A stretch of DNA of 6,631 bases from Alphaproteobacteria bacterium (GCA_028869395.1 JAGWSE010000004.1:1-6631); one strand, 5' to 3'. Shown: positions 1-5,633, numbered from the stretch's first letter. Numbers and translations: made by a program. Notes: generated from the sequence alone by a model not told the origin.

Positions 1-329
1 ACCTGCCGCCGGGCGCGGCGCGGGCGGGCGACGGCGACCGCGGCGACGACGTGGCGGACGACGGCCTGCGGCGGGCGGTCGCCTCCTCGACGGTCGCCAG
101 GCGGCTGGGCCTGCCCAGCGAGACGGTGCGGCGCCGGACCCTGGCGCTGAGCGCGCGCGGCGCCTGCCAGCGGGTGCGCGGCGGCCTGATCATCCCCGGC
201 GAGGTGCTGGCGCAGGGCCCGCTGGGGGTGGCGCTCGCCGCCAACGCCGCCCAGCTGCAGCGGCTGTTCACGGCGCTGTCACAGCTGGGGGTGCTGGCGG
301 TCTGGGAGGGGCTCAGGCCGGCGCCCTAG
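1..329 (+). CDS. Helix-turn-helix DNA-binding protein, 3' end only (5' partial)
   Basis: The frame is open from the left edge of the window to a TAG stop at 327-329, giving about 108 C-terminal residues with no stop upstream. The gene therefore almost certainly begins before the window. A GTG at 51 is a possible but unconvincing internal start. The recognisable part is a winged-helix-like stretch, roughly from STVARRLGLPSETVRRR through a basic, small-residue-rich segment to GGLIIP. This matches the helix-turn-helix pattern in which a conserved GLPxETVRRR recognition helix is followed by a beta wing. I recall similar small regulators of unknown target from Caulobacterales, but I cannot name the family. 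The ligand, target genes and N-terminal domain cannot be judged from this fragment. It ends 13 bases from the stop of the convergent cupin gene, so it is not co-transcribed with anything else here. Coding is fairly certain; a DNA-binding role is likely but inferred. Confidence 0.65.
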   Translation, partial: LPPGAARAGDGDRGDDVADDGLRRAVASSTVARRLGLPSETVRRRTLALSARGACQRVRGGLIIPGEVLAQGPLGVALAANAAQLQRLFTALSQLGVLAVWEGLRPAP

Positions 330-342
330 GCGCCCGGCGCGA

Positions 343-738
343 CTACTCCGTGGTGGCCCCGTCGAAGTGCTCCTCGCGGGCCTCGGCTTCGGCCTTGGTG
401 GCGCGCACGACGGCGTCGCGGTGCTCGGGCGGCCCGTAGATGGTGTAGAGCTTCAGGGGCTCATTTCCGGTGTTGACCACGTTGTGCCGCGCGCCGGCCG
501 GGACGATCACCGCGTCGTCGGCCTCGATCTTCGTGGCCTTGCCGTCGATTCGGACCTCGCCGGATCCGGCCTCGATGCGGAAGAACTGGTCGTGGTCCTC
601 GTGGACCTCTTCGCCGATCTCCTCGCCGGGCTTGAGCGCCATGAGGACGAGCTGGAGGTAGCGGCCGGTGTAGAGCACGCGGCGGAAGTCGTCGTTGCCC
701 TCGGTCAGCTTCTCGATGTCGTCGACAAAGCCCTTCAT
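343..738 (-). CDS. Small single-domain cupin protein
   Basis: A 131-residue protein with one cupin beta-barrel (about residues 27-110). Cupin motif 1 lies around PGEEIGEEVHEDHDQFFRIEAG (His46, His49, Gln51, Glu56). Cupin motif 2 is PAGARHNVVN (residues 80-89, His85). The usual HxH pair is replaced by HxxH, as in a mannose-6-phosphate isomerase-like subfamily (COG0662 type). The tail, with YGPPEHRDAVV and an acidic EEHFDG ending, is typical of that subfamily and has no known catalytic meaning. A metal-binding role is expected from the fold; substrate and reaction are unknown. The start at 738 is chosen because AAGGAG lies six bases upstream (745-750). A longer reading from 789 would add 17 residues that do not look like the family. 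No signal peptide is seen, so it is cytoplasmic. It lies 76 bases downstream of the CinA-like gene on the same strand and may share its transcript. Confidence 0.88.
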   Translation of the reverse strand: MKGFVDDIEKLTEGNDDFRRVLYTGRYLQLVLMALKPGEEIGEEVHEDHDQFFRIEAGSGEVRIDGKATKIEADDAVIVPAGARHNVVNTGNEPLKLYTIYGPPEHRDAVVRATKAEAEAREEHFDGATTE

Positions 739-744
739 GCGGCG

Positions 745-750
745 CTCCTT
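745..750 (-). promoter_or_regulatory. Strong ribosome binding site of the cupin gene
   Basis: On the minus strand AAGGAG stands six bases before the ATG at 738. It is the clearest Shine-Dalgarno sequence in the window, and it decides the start in favour of 738 over the longer upstream reading. Confidence 0.75.
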
Positions 751-814
751 GGCTTGCTGCGGGACGGGTCCCGATGGTCCTGAACGCACGAGGTGGGCGT
801 CGCGATGGCGCAGG

Positions 815-1297
815 TCAATCCGCGGTCGCCCGGTTGAGGAGCTGCAGGGCCGCGGCGGCGAAGGCGCGCATGTTGGCGGCCCGGTCGTCGGAGCCGGTCT
901 CGATGGTGAGGGCGGCTTCCGACGGGCCCGAGATGGCGATGCAGGTGTGGCCCGGCGCGTCGCCGTAGCCGTTGCCGGTCGGGCCGGCCGCCCCGGTCTC
1001 GGAAATTCCCCAGGTGGCGCCGAACCGCTCGCGGGCGGTGCGGGCGAGCAGCAGGGCGTAGGGCTCGGAGGCCGAGCGCATGCCGGCGACCGCCTCGCGC
1101 GGCAGGTCCATGAGCTGCATGCGGGCCTTGCCCGTGTAGACCACCGCCCCGCCCAGATAATACTTCGAGGCGCCGGCCACGCTGAGCAGGGCGGCTGAGA
1201 TCAGCCCGCCCGACGAGCTCTCCGCCACCGCGATCGTCTCGCCGCGGGCCTTCAGGCGTTCGCCGAGTTCGGCCGCCAGCGCATCCAGATCGTCCAT
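815..1297 (-). CDS. Stand-alone CinA C-terminal-domain protein (PncC-like, possible NMN deamidase)
   Basis: A 160-residue protein covering one CinA C-terminal domain, without the N-terminal MoCF-like domain of full-length CinA. This size is usual for stand-alone PncC-type proteins. Known members hydrolyse nicotinamide mononucleotide to nicotinate mononucleotide and ammonia in the cytoplasm, recycling pyridine nucleotides. Visible family blocks are AVAESSSGGLISAALL (residues 23-38), YYLGGAVVYTGKAR (46-59) and the ISETGAAGP block followed by a Gly-rich loop and GHTCIAI. Two blocks differ from the canonical E. coli-type sequences. AESCTGG is AESSSGG here, and the lysine of the YSNEAK block is replaced by Arg59, with a lysine instead at 57. 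Activity is therefore likely but not assured. The ATG at 1297 follows GGAAGGG (1305-1311) with seven bases between. The gene is divergent from the serine hydrolase gene, and the cupin lies downstream on the same strand. The family call is firm; the exact enzyme activity is inferred. Confidence 0.88.
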   Translation of the reverse strand: MDDLDALAAELGERLKARGETIAVAESSSGGLISAALLSVAGASKYYLGGAVVYTGKARMQLMDLPREAVAGMRSASEPYALLLARTARERFGATWGISETGAAGPTGNGYGDAPGHTCIAISGPSEAALTIETGSDDRAANMRAFAAAALQLLNRATAD

Positions 1298-1347
1298 CCC
1301 CCTGCCCTTCCATCTTGGCTTGGCCGCAGATCGGCGCCCATGATGCC

Positions 1348-1353
1348 GGTCAA
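1348..1353 (-). promoter_or_regulatory. Candidate -35 element for the leftward CinA-like gene
   Basis: On the minus strand TTGACC (5/6 match to TTGACA) lies in the 90-base divergent region, about 50 bases upstream of the ATG at 1297. No good -10 partner is visible 10-14 bases downstream, so this is only a possible promoter position. Confidence 0.2.
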
Positions 1354-1374
1354 TTCAAGCCTAAGCCATTTTTC

Positions 1375-1381
1375 GGGAGGA
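1375..1381 (+). promoter_or_regulatory. Ribosome binding site of the serine hydrolase gene
   Basis: GGGAGGA stands six bases before the ATG at 1388. It favours this start over the in-frame ATGs at 1340 and 1343, which would add 16 residues that do not resemble the family. Confidence 0.7.
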
Positions 1382-1387
1382 ATTTCC

Positions 1388-2620
1388 ATGGACGCCCAAT
1401 CGCAGTGGACGGGGCTGGACGCCCAGCGCCTGGAGCGCATCGGCGACCATCTCGAGCGGAATTACATCGCACCCGGCAAGATCGTGGGCTGCCAGGTGAC
1501 GGTCGCCCGACACGGGCACATCGCCTACGCCAAGTCGTTCGGCCAGATGGACCGCGAGCGGGCCAAGCCGATGACCGACGACACCATCTTCCGCATCTAT
1601 TCGATGACCAAGCCGATCACCTCGGTCGCGCTGATGACCCTGTACGAGCGGGGCTACTTCCAGCTGAACGACCCGGTGAGCCGGTTCGTGCCGTCGTGGA
1701 AGAACCACCGGGTGTGGACCGGCGGCGAAGGCGACGTGATGGAGACCGAGCCCGCGCACCGGCCGGTCAGCTTCCGCGACGTGCTCTCGCACACCGCCGG
1801 CCTGACCTATGGCGGCGGCCTGCCCGGCGTCGGCATCCAGCACCCGATCGACAAGATCTACCAGGAGCTGAAGGTCCGCTCGGTCGGCGGGCGGGACACG
1901 ATGCAGCAATTCATGGACAAGCTGGGCCAGGTGCCGCTGCGCTACCAGCCGGGGACGCAGTGGATGTATTCGCTGGCCACCGACGTCTGCGGGGCGCTGG
2001 TGGAGATCATCTCCGGCAAGCCGTTCGCGCGGTATCTGGAGGAGGAGATCTTCCAGCCGCTGGGGATGAAGGACACCGCCTTCCAGGTGGCGCCGGACAA
2101 GGTCGGCCGCTTCGCCGCCAACTACCAGCGCGGGGCGGACAAGAGCCTGAAGCTGATCGACGATCCGGCGGACAGCGCCTTCACCAAGGAGCCGGGCTTC
2201 AAGTCGGGCGGCGGCGGGCTAACCGGCACATCGGCCGACTACATGCGCTTCTGCGAGATGCTGCGGCGCGGCGGCGAGCTGGACGGCGCGCGGATCCTGG
2301 GCCCGCGCACCATCGAGCTGATGCATATGAACCACCTGCCGGGCGGCAAGGACCTGACGCAGCTGGCGCTCGGCACCTTCTCCGAGACGGCGAACGAGGG
2401 CGTGGGCTTCGGCCTCGGCTTCGCCTCGACCATGACCCAGGTGCAGACCGGAACCCTGGGCGCCGGCGACTACTACTGGGGCGGGGCGGCCTCGACGATC
2501 TTCTGGGTGGACCCGAAGGAGGACCTGACGGTGGTCTTCATGACCCAGCTGATGCCGTCGGGCACCTTCAACTTCCGCGGCCAGCTGAAGAGCATCATCT
2601 ACTCGAGCATCATCGACTGA
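1388..2620 (+). CDS. Cytoplasmic serine hydrolase, beta-lactamase/family VIII esterase type (EstB-like)
   Basis: A 410-residue protein of the class C beta-lactamase / penicillin-binding-protein fold. The nucleophile motif SxxK is S72-M-T-K75 in RIYSMTKPITS. The second motif tyrosine is Y194 in PGTQWMYSLATD. The third motif, KTG in beta-lactamases, is replaced by W364-G-G in YYWGGAASTIFWVDP. This combination and the length fit family VIII carboxylesterases and relatives such as EstB, which hydrolyse short-chain esters and only sometimes beta-lactams. Other conserved pieces are the LSHTAGLTYG loop (residues 133-142) and the LGMKDTAF block. No signal peptide or lipobox is present at the N-terminus, so a cytoplasmic enzyme is predicted rather than a periplasmic beta-lactamase. 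The start at 1388 is chosen for the well-placed ribosome binding site. The gene is divergent from the CinA-like gene, and 73 bases containing a dyad separate it from the exporter gene downstream. The natural substrate is unknown. Confidence 0.92.
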   Translation: MDAQSQWTGLDAQRLERIGDHLERNYIAPGKIVGCQVTVARHGHIAYAKSFGQMDRERAKPMTDDTIFRIYSMTKPITSVALMTLYERGYFQLNDPVSRFVPSWKNHRVWTGGEGDVMETEPAHRPVSFRDVLSHTAGLTYGGGLPGVGIQHPIDKIYQELKVRSVGGRDTMQQFMDKLGQVPLRYQPGTQWMYSLATDVCGALVEIISGKPFARYLEEEIFQPLGMKDTAFQVAPDKVGRFAANYQRGADKSLKLIDDPADSAFTKEPGFKSGGGGLTGTSADYMRFCEMLRRGGELDGARILGPRTIELMHMNHLPGGKDLTQLALGTFSETANEGVGFGLGFASTMTQVQTGTLGAGDYYWGGAASTIFWVDPKEDLTVVFMTQLMPSGTFNFRGQLKSIIYSSIID

Positions 2621-2651
2621 AGCCCTCTCCCCGCCTCGCGTAGCTGGCGAT

Positions 2652-2672
2652 TGCTGACATGCCGTGTCAGCA
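2652..2672. promoter_or_regulatory. Perfect inverted repeat, candidate operator before the LysE-type exporter
   Basis: The sequence is TGCTGACA-N5-TGTCAGCA: two perfect 8-base half-sites around a TGCCG spacer, centred about 32 bases before the exporter ATG at 2694. No T-run follows, so it does not look like a Rho-independent terminator for the upstream gene. Size, symmetry and position fit an operator for a dimeric regulator. The cognate regulator is not in the window and is unknown. Confidence 0.5.
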
Positions 2673-2679
2673 GGACTCG

Positions 2680-2687
2680 GCTAATCC
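2680..2687 (+). promoter_or_regulatory. Candidate -10 element of the exporter gene
   Basis: GCTAATCC partly matches the Caulobacter housekeeping -10 consensus GCTANAWC. It ends six bases before the ATG at 2694, so transcription would start at or next to the start codon. The -35 region would fall inside the dyad at 2652-2672, which would suit repression. The match is incomplete, so confidence is low. Confidence 0.25.
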
Positions 2688-2693
2688 CGTCGC

Positions 2694-3314
2694 ATGCTCG
2701 CCCATCTGCTCTCGCTCGCCTCGCTGTTCGTGGTGAGCCTGGTGACGTGCCTGATTCCCGGGCCGAACAATTTCATGCTGATGCGGCTGGGCATGCGGCG
2801 GGGCCGAGGCGCGGCGCTGGCGGCAGGCGTGGGAACGACCCTGTCGTGCATGGTCTGGTGCGCCGCCGCGGCGCTCGGCCTGGCGGCGGTGCTGGCCGCC
2901 GCGCCCTGGCTCTACAGGGTGCTGAAGGTGGGCGGCGGCCTCTACCTCGTCTGGTTCGCGTGGTCGCTTTGGCGCTCGGAGCCGGTGTCGGCGGAGGGGG
3001 GGCCGGCCCCGCCGAAGCGGAGCTGGGCCGGCGACGTGTGGCAGGGCTTCGCGGTCAACATGACCAACCCGAAGTCGGTGCTGTTCTTCGCCTCGATCTT
3101 TTCGGCCTATGTGGGCCCGAACACGCCACCCTGGATGCACCTGGCGGCCGTGGCGATCGTCTGCCTCGTCTGCTTCGGCTGGCAGGTGGCGATGGCCTTC
3201 CTGTTCTCGGCCAAGCCGGCGGTCGCGGCCTACGGACGGGCGCAGCGGCCGCTGGACATCGCAGCCGCGCTGCTGATGGCGGCGTTCGGGGTCTCGCTGA
3301 TCGCGCTGGAATGA
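2694..3314 (+). CDS. LysE/RhtB family amino-acid exporter
   Basis: A 206-residue inner-membrane protein with the length and layout of LysE/RhtB exporters, which expel amino acids or related small molecules by secondary transport. The N-terminal hydrophobic segment leads into the signature C19-L-I-P-G-P-N-N26. Further hydrophobic segments lie near residues 40-62, 66-90, 140-165 and 185-204. The conserved block FAVNMTNPKSVLFF (residues 119-132, with N122 and P126) is typical of the family. A loop near residues 100-115 (Pro- and Lys-rich) separates the two halves. No Shine-Dalgarno sequence precedes the ATG, and the start is fixed by the usual short distance from the N-terminus to the PGPNN motif. 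A candidate operator and promoter lie immediately upstream. The substrate cannot be predicted from sequence. BolA follows after 28 bases and could be read from the same transcript. Confidence 0.92.
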   Translation: MLAHLLSLASLFVVSLVTCLIPGPNNFMLMRLGMRRGRGAALAAGVGTTLSCMVWCAAAALGLAAVLAAAPWLYRVLKVGGGLYLVWFAWSLWRSEPVSAEGGPAPPKRSWAGDVWQGFAVNMTNPKSVLFFASIFSAYVGPNTPPWMHLAAVAIVCLVCFGWQVAMAFLFSAKPAVAAYGRAQRPLDIAAALLMAAFGVSLIALE

Positions 3315-3342
3315 GCGGGCCGGGAGCCCTAAAAGCCCCTTC

Positions 3343-3576
3343 ATGCCGATGAGCCAGACCGACCTGGAAGCCGCGCTCCGCGAAGGCTTCCCCGACGCCC
3401 AGATCGAGGTGCAGGACCTCGCCGGCGACGGCGACCACTACCGCGCCCGCATCGTCTCGCCCGCCTTCAAGGGCCTGCCCAGGGTGCGCCAGCACCAGCT
3501 GGTCTACGCCGCCCTGAAGGGCAAGGTGGGCGGCGAGCTGCACGCGCTGGCGCTGGAAACCTCGCCGCCTGCCTGA
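3343..3576 (+). CDS. BolA/IbaG family protein
   Basis: A 77-residue protein spanning the whole BolA fold. The sequence is of the IbaG/BolA2 type: a short acidic N-terminus, FPDAQIEVQDLAGDGDHY, SPAFKGLPRVRQHQLVYAAL and a GGELHALAL end. The family's metal-binding residues are visible: His32 in the loop (BolA_H type) and the invariant His51 in RQHQLVY. Proteins of this family form [2Fe-2S]-bridged heterodimers with CGFS monothiol glutaredoxins and act in cytoplasmic iron-sulfur cluster trafficking or iron homeostasis. The glutaredoxin partner is encoded next, 87 bases downstream. The ATG at 3349 is an alternative start, two codons later. Neither has a close Shine-Dalgarno sequence; the nearest purine-rich stretch (GGGAG, 3322-3326) is 16 bases away. 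The assignment is firm; the IbaG versus BolA subgroup is based on overall pattern only. Confidence 0.93.
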   Translation: MPMSQTDLEAALREGFPDAQIEVQDLAGDGDHYRARIVSPAFKGLPRVRQHQLVYAALKGKVGGELHALALETSPPA

Positions 3577-3596
3577 CGCGCGCGGGCGTGCCGCGG

Positions 3597-3625
3597 TTGA
3601 CCTGAGGGGCCGCGCTCCCTAGCTC
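3597..3625 (+). promoter_or_regulatory. Candidate promoter for grxD and the thioesterase gene
   Basis: TTGACC (3597-3602) is followed after 15 bases by CCTAGCTC (3618-3625), a partial match to the Caulobacter-type pair TTGACA / GCTANAWC. Transcription would start near 3632, leaving an untranslated leader of about 30 bases that holds the weak AAAGGG (3647-3652) before the ATG at 3664. The spacing is one base longer than the usual range. Confidence 0.35.
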
Positions 3626-3663
3626 TTGGTTCGATTTATTGCGCCGAAAGGGCGAGCCTTCCG

Positions 3664-4008
3664 ATGACCGACGCCGCCACCGCCAACCCTGCCCACGACT
3701 TCATCGCCAAGACCCTGGCCGACCACCAGGTGGTGCTGTTCATGAAGGGCGTGCCCGAGCAGCCCCGCTGCGGCTTTTCGGCAGTCGTCGTGCAGATCCT
3801 CGATCACCTGGGCGTGGACTTCGTGGGCGTCGACGTCCTGCAGGACGAGGAACTGCGCCAGGGCATCAAGAGCTTCACCGACTGGCCGACGATCCCGCAG
3901 CTCTACGTCAAGGGCGAGTTCGTGGGCGGCGCCGACATCGTCCGCGAGATGTTCTCCAACGGCGAGCTAAAGACTCTCCTCCAGGAGCAGGGCGTGCTGG
4001 CGGCGTGA
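3664..4008 (+). CDS. grxD: Monothiol glutaredoxin, CGFS type (Grx4/GrxD)
   Basis: A 114-residue glutaredoxin, the usual size for bacterial GrxD. The active-site motif is C36-G-F-S39, preceded by the family's FMKG loop with K28 and a QPRCGFS context. The cis-proline block is W74-P-T-I-P78-QLYVKGEF, followed by the glutathione-binding G88-G-A-D91. CGFS glutaredoxins bind a glutathione-ligated [2Fe-2S] cluster as homodimers, or with BolA proteins as heterodimers, and pass clusters to target proteins in the cytoplasm. The adjacent BolA/IbaG gene supports this role. The ATG at 3664 is the natural start: translation from it gives the expected short N-terminal extension before the DFIAKTL helix. A weak AAAGGG lies 11 bases upstream. 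Its TGA stop overlaps the GTG start of the thioesterase gene, so the two should be translated in a coupled way. No key residue is missing. Confidence 0.96.
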   Translation: MTDAATANPAHDFIAKTLADHQVVLFMKGVPEQPRCGFSAVVVQILDHLGVDFVGVDVLQDEELRQGIKSFTDWPTIPQLYVKGEFVGGADIVREMFSNGELKTLLQEQGVLAA

Positions 4009-4424
4009 GCCGCGCCTTCGAGCCGCCCCAAGGGCGACAGGTCTTCACCCGGACCTTCTCGCCCCTTCCCTCCGACATCGACGAGAACGGCCACGTCAAC
4101 AACGTGGTCTATCTGGGCTGGGCGCAGGACCTCGCCATCGCGCACTGGCGCAGCCAGGCGCCGGCGCAGGACCAGGACGCCTTCGCCTGGATCGCGCTGC
4201 GCCACGAGGTGGACTACCGCCGTCCCCTGCTGCCCGACGAGACGGCGACCGCGCGTACGTGGGTCGCCGACCGGGCGGACGGGCCGAGGTTCGAGCGCTT
4301 CGTGAGGATCGACGGGCCGGACGGGGCGATGTGCGCCCAGGTTCGCACGGTGTGGGTGCTGATCGAGAAGGCGAGCGGCCGGCCCAGGCGCGTGCCCGAT
4401 CCCGTGGTCGCCATGTTCGCCTGA
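4005..4424 (+). CDS. Hotdog-fold acyl-CoA thioesterase (4HBT/YbgC-like)
   Basis: A 139-residue protein with one 4-hydroxybenzoyl-CoA-thioesterase-type hotdog domain. The diagnostic motif is D24-I-D-E-N-G-H-V-N-N-V-V-Y36, containing the GHVNNxxY signature in which the aspartate and neighbouring histidine take part in thioester hydrolysis in characterised relatives. The block HEVDYRRPLLPDE and the RTWVL strand near the end also fit. It probably hydrolyses an acyl-CoA or acyl-ACP in the cytoplasm; chain length and pathway cannot be read from sequence. The GTG start at 4005 overlaps the grxD TGA in a GTGA arrangement. The only purine-rich stretch (AGGAG, 3983-3987) is 17 bases upstream, so coupling to grxD translation is the likely way it is expressed. 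An earlier in-frame start would run back through grxD and is not plausible. No membrane segment or signal peptide is present. Confidence 0.87.
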   Translation: MSRAFEPPQGRQVFTRTFSPLPSDIDENGHVNNVVYLGWAQDLAIAHWRSQAPAQDQDAFAWIALRHEVDYRRPLLPDETATARTWVADRADGPRFERFVRIDGPDGAMCAQVRTVWVLIEKASGRPRRVPDPVVAMFA

Positions 4425-4431
4425 GGCGATT

Positions 4432-4443
4432 TTGGTGAACCAA
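4432..4443. promoter_or_regulatory. Short dyad TTGGT-GA-ACCAA, possible operator before the channel gene
   Basis: Two perfect 5-base half-sites flank a GA spacer, 53 bases before the channel start codon and seven bases after the thioesterase stop. GT-Nx-AC symmetry of this kind is used by several GntR-type regulators, but the half-sites are short and chance occurrence cannot be excluded. No regulator is encoded nearby. Confidence 0.25.
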
Positions 4444-4459
4444 TCCGGGCGTGCGGGGA

Positions 4460-4488
4460 TTGCAGGGCGGGGCTTCCAGCGCTTTACC
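4460..4488 (+). promoter_or_regulatory. Candidate promoter of the mechanosensitive channel gene
   Basis: TTGCAG (4460-4465) and GCTTTACC (4481-4488) are separated by 15 bases and partly match TTGACA / GCTANAWC. Transcription would begin within a base or two of the GTG at 4497, consistent with the absence of any Shine-Dalgarno sequence there. Matches are partial. Confidence 0.25.
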
Positions 4489-4496
4489 GATCACCC

Positions 4497-5633
4497 GTGG
4501 ATTCGAACCAACTGATTTCCGACCTGCGGACCCAGCTGGCCTGGGCGCCGCCATGGGCGGCGAGCGTCGCCGTGGCAGTCCTCGCGCTGCTGATCGCGCA
4601 GCTGTTCTACGGCCTCGTCGTGCGGATGGTCCGCCGCGGACTGCACCGGCGCAAGGACACCTTCTGGCGCTCGCTCCTGATGCGCAGCCGCGGGCCGGGG
4701 CGCCTGGCGCTGATCCTGGCGACGCTGTCGTGGTCGGTGCACGCCGCGCCCTTCCCGCCGCGCGAAGCCTCGCTGATGCAGCACGGGCTGGGCATCCTGT
4801 TCATCGTGCTGGTGGGCTGGGTGCTGATGACGGCGGTGGACATCGCCTCCGCGCTGTACCTGCGGCGCTACCGGACCGACATGGTCGACAACCTGCTTGC
4901 CCGCAAGCACCTGACCCAGATCCGGATCCTGAAGCGGGCGATCACCACCCTGATCGGGCTGCTCACCGCCGCGGCGGCGCTGATGACCATCCCCTCGGTG
5001 CGCCAGCTCGGCGTGTCGCTGCTGGCGGCCGGGGGCGCGGCGGGGATCATCGTGGGCCTGGCGCTGCAGCCGGTGCTGTCCAACCTGATGGCGGGCGTGC
5101 AGATCGCGCTGACCCAGCCGATCCGCATCGACGACGCGGTGATCGTCAACGGCGAGTTCGGCCGCGTGGAGGAGATCAACTCCACCTATGTCGTGGTGCG
5201 GCTGTGGGATCTCAGGAGCATGGTCGTGCCGCTCAAGTTCTTCCTGGAACAGCCCTTCCAGAACTGGACGCGGGAGACCGCGAACCTGCTGGGCACGGTG
5301 ATGCTCTACCTGGATTACACCGCCCCGGTGGACCGCATCCGCGGCAAGTTCGAGGAGCTCGTCCGCGCCTCGAAGCTGTGGGACGGCAAGGTCTGCGGGA
5401 TGCAGGTGACCGACGCCAAGGACCGGGTGATCGAGGTCCGCGGCCTGCTGAGCGCCGCCGATTCCGGCAAGACCTTCGACCTGCGCTGCGAGGTGCGGGA
5501 GAAGCTCATCGCCTGGCTGCAGGCGGAGATGCCGGCGGCGCTGCCGCGCGACCGCCAGGAAAACCTCGTTGCGGCGCCGGCTGCGGCGCCGTCAGCGTCC
5601 GGGGCCGGGCCAGGCGAGAAGCGGGTTCAGTAG
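4497..5633 (+). CDS. MscS-family mechanosensitive ion channel
   Basis: A 378-residue inner-membrane protein with an MscS channel core. Hydrophobic segments lie at about residues 20-44, 68-86, 97-122, 144-165 and 171-200, giving five predicted membrane spans instead of the three of E. coli MscS. The last is the Gly/Ala-rich pore helix, LGVSLLAAGGAAGIIVGLALQ, followed by the conserved PVLSNLMAG turn and the beta-domain block QPIRIDDAVIVNGEFGRVEEIN (residues 207-228). The cytoplasmic alpha/beta domain runs to about residue 350, and the tail is Ala/Pro-rich. Such channels open under membrane tension to release solutes on osmotic downshock. The start is GTG; no in-frame ATG or GTG exists in the 60 bases upstream, and no ribosome binding site is seen. 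The last 42 bases overlap the end of the convergent lipoprotein gene. Whether it truly gates mechanically is inferred from family. Confidence 0.93.
   Translation: MDSNQLISDLRTQLAWAPPWAASVAVAVLALLIAQLFYGLVVRMVRRGLHRRKDTFWRSLLMRSRGPGRLALILATLSWSVHAAPFPPREASLMQHGLGILFIVLVGWVLMTAVDIASALYLRRYRTDMVDNLLARKHLTQIRILKRAITTLIGLLTAAAALMTIPSVRQLGVSLLAAGGAAGIIVGLALQPVLSNLMAGVQIALTQPIRIDDAVIVNGEFGRVEEINSTYVVVRLWDLRSMVVPLKFFLEQPFQNWTRETANLLGTVMLYLDYTAPVDRIRGKFEELVRASKLWDGKVCGMQVTDAKDRVIEVRGLLSAADSGKTFDLRCEVREKLIAWLQAEMPAALPRDRQENLVAAPAAAPSASGAGPGEKRVQ

Noticed and set aside
763..776. Compact palindrome CGGGAC-GG-GTCCCG between the CinA-like and cupin genes
   Set aside because: A two-base loop is too small for a stable hairpin at full stem length, and no T-run follows on either strand. 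It is not called a terminator.
735..1313. Long Arg/Gly-rich open frame on the minus strand overlapping the CinA-like gene
   Set aside because: It is in a different frame of the same strand as a recognisable CinA domain, has low-complexity composition and matches no family pattern. It is a GC-bias shadow.
1379..1387. Near-palindrome GGAATTTCC just before the serine hydrolase start
   Set aside because: It is short, imperfect, and largely explained by the ribosome binding site and the spacer.
1315..2643. 442-codon open frame on the plus strand across the serine hydrolase gene
   Set aside because: The overlapping frame holds all catalytic motifs of a known family. This one is Arg/Gly/Pro-rich with no recognisable domain.
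3639..4004. Extension of the thioesterase frame upstream through grxD
   Set aside because: The upstream part is an off-frame reading of grxD. The hotdog domain begins just after the GTG at 4005.
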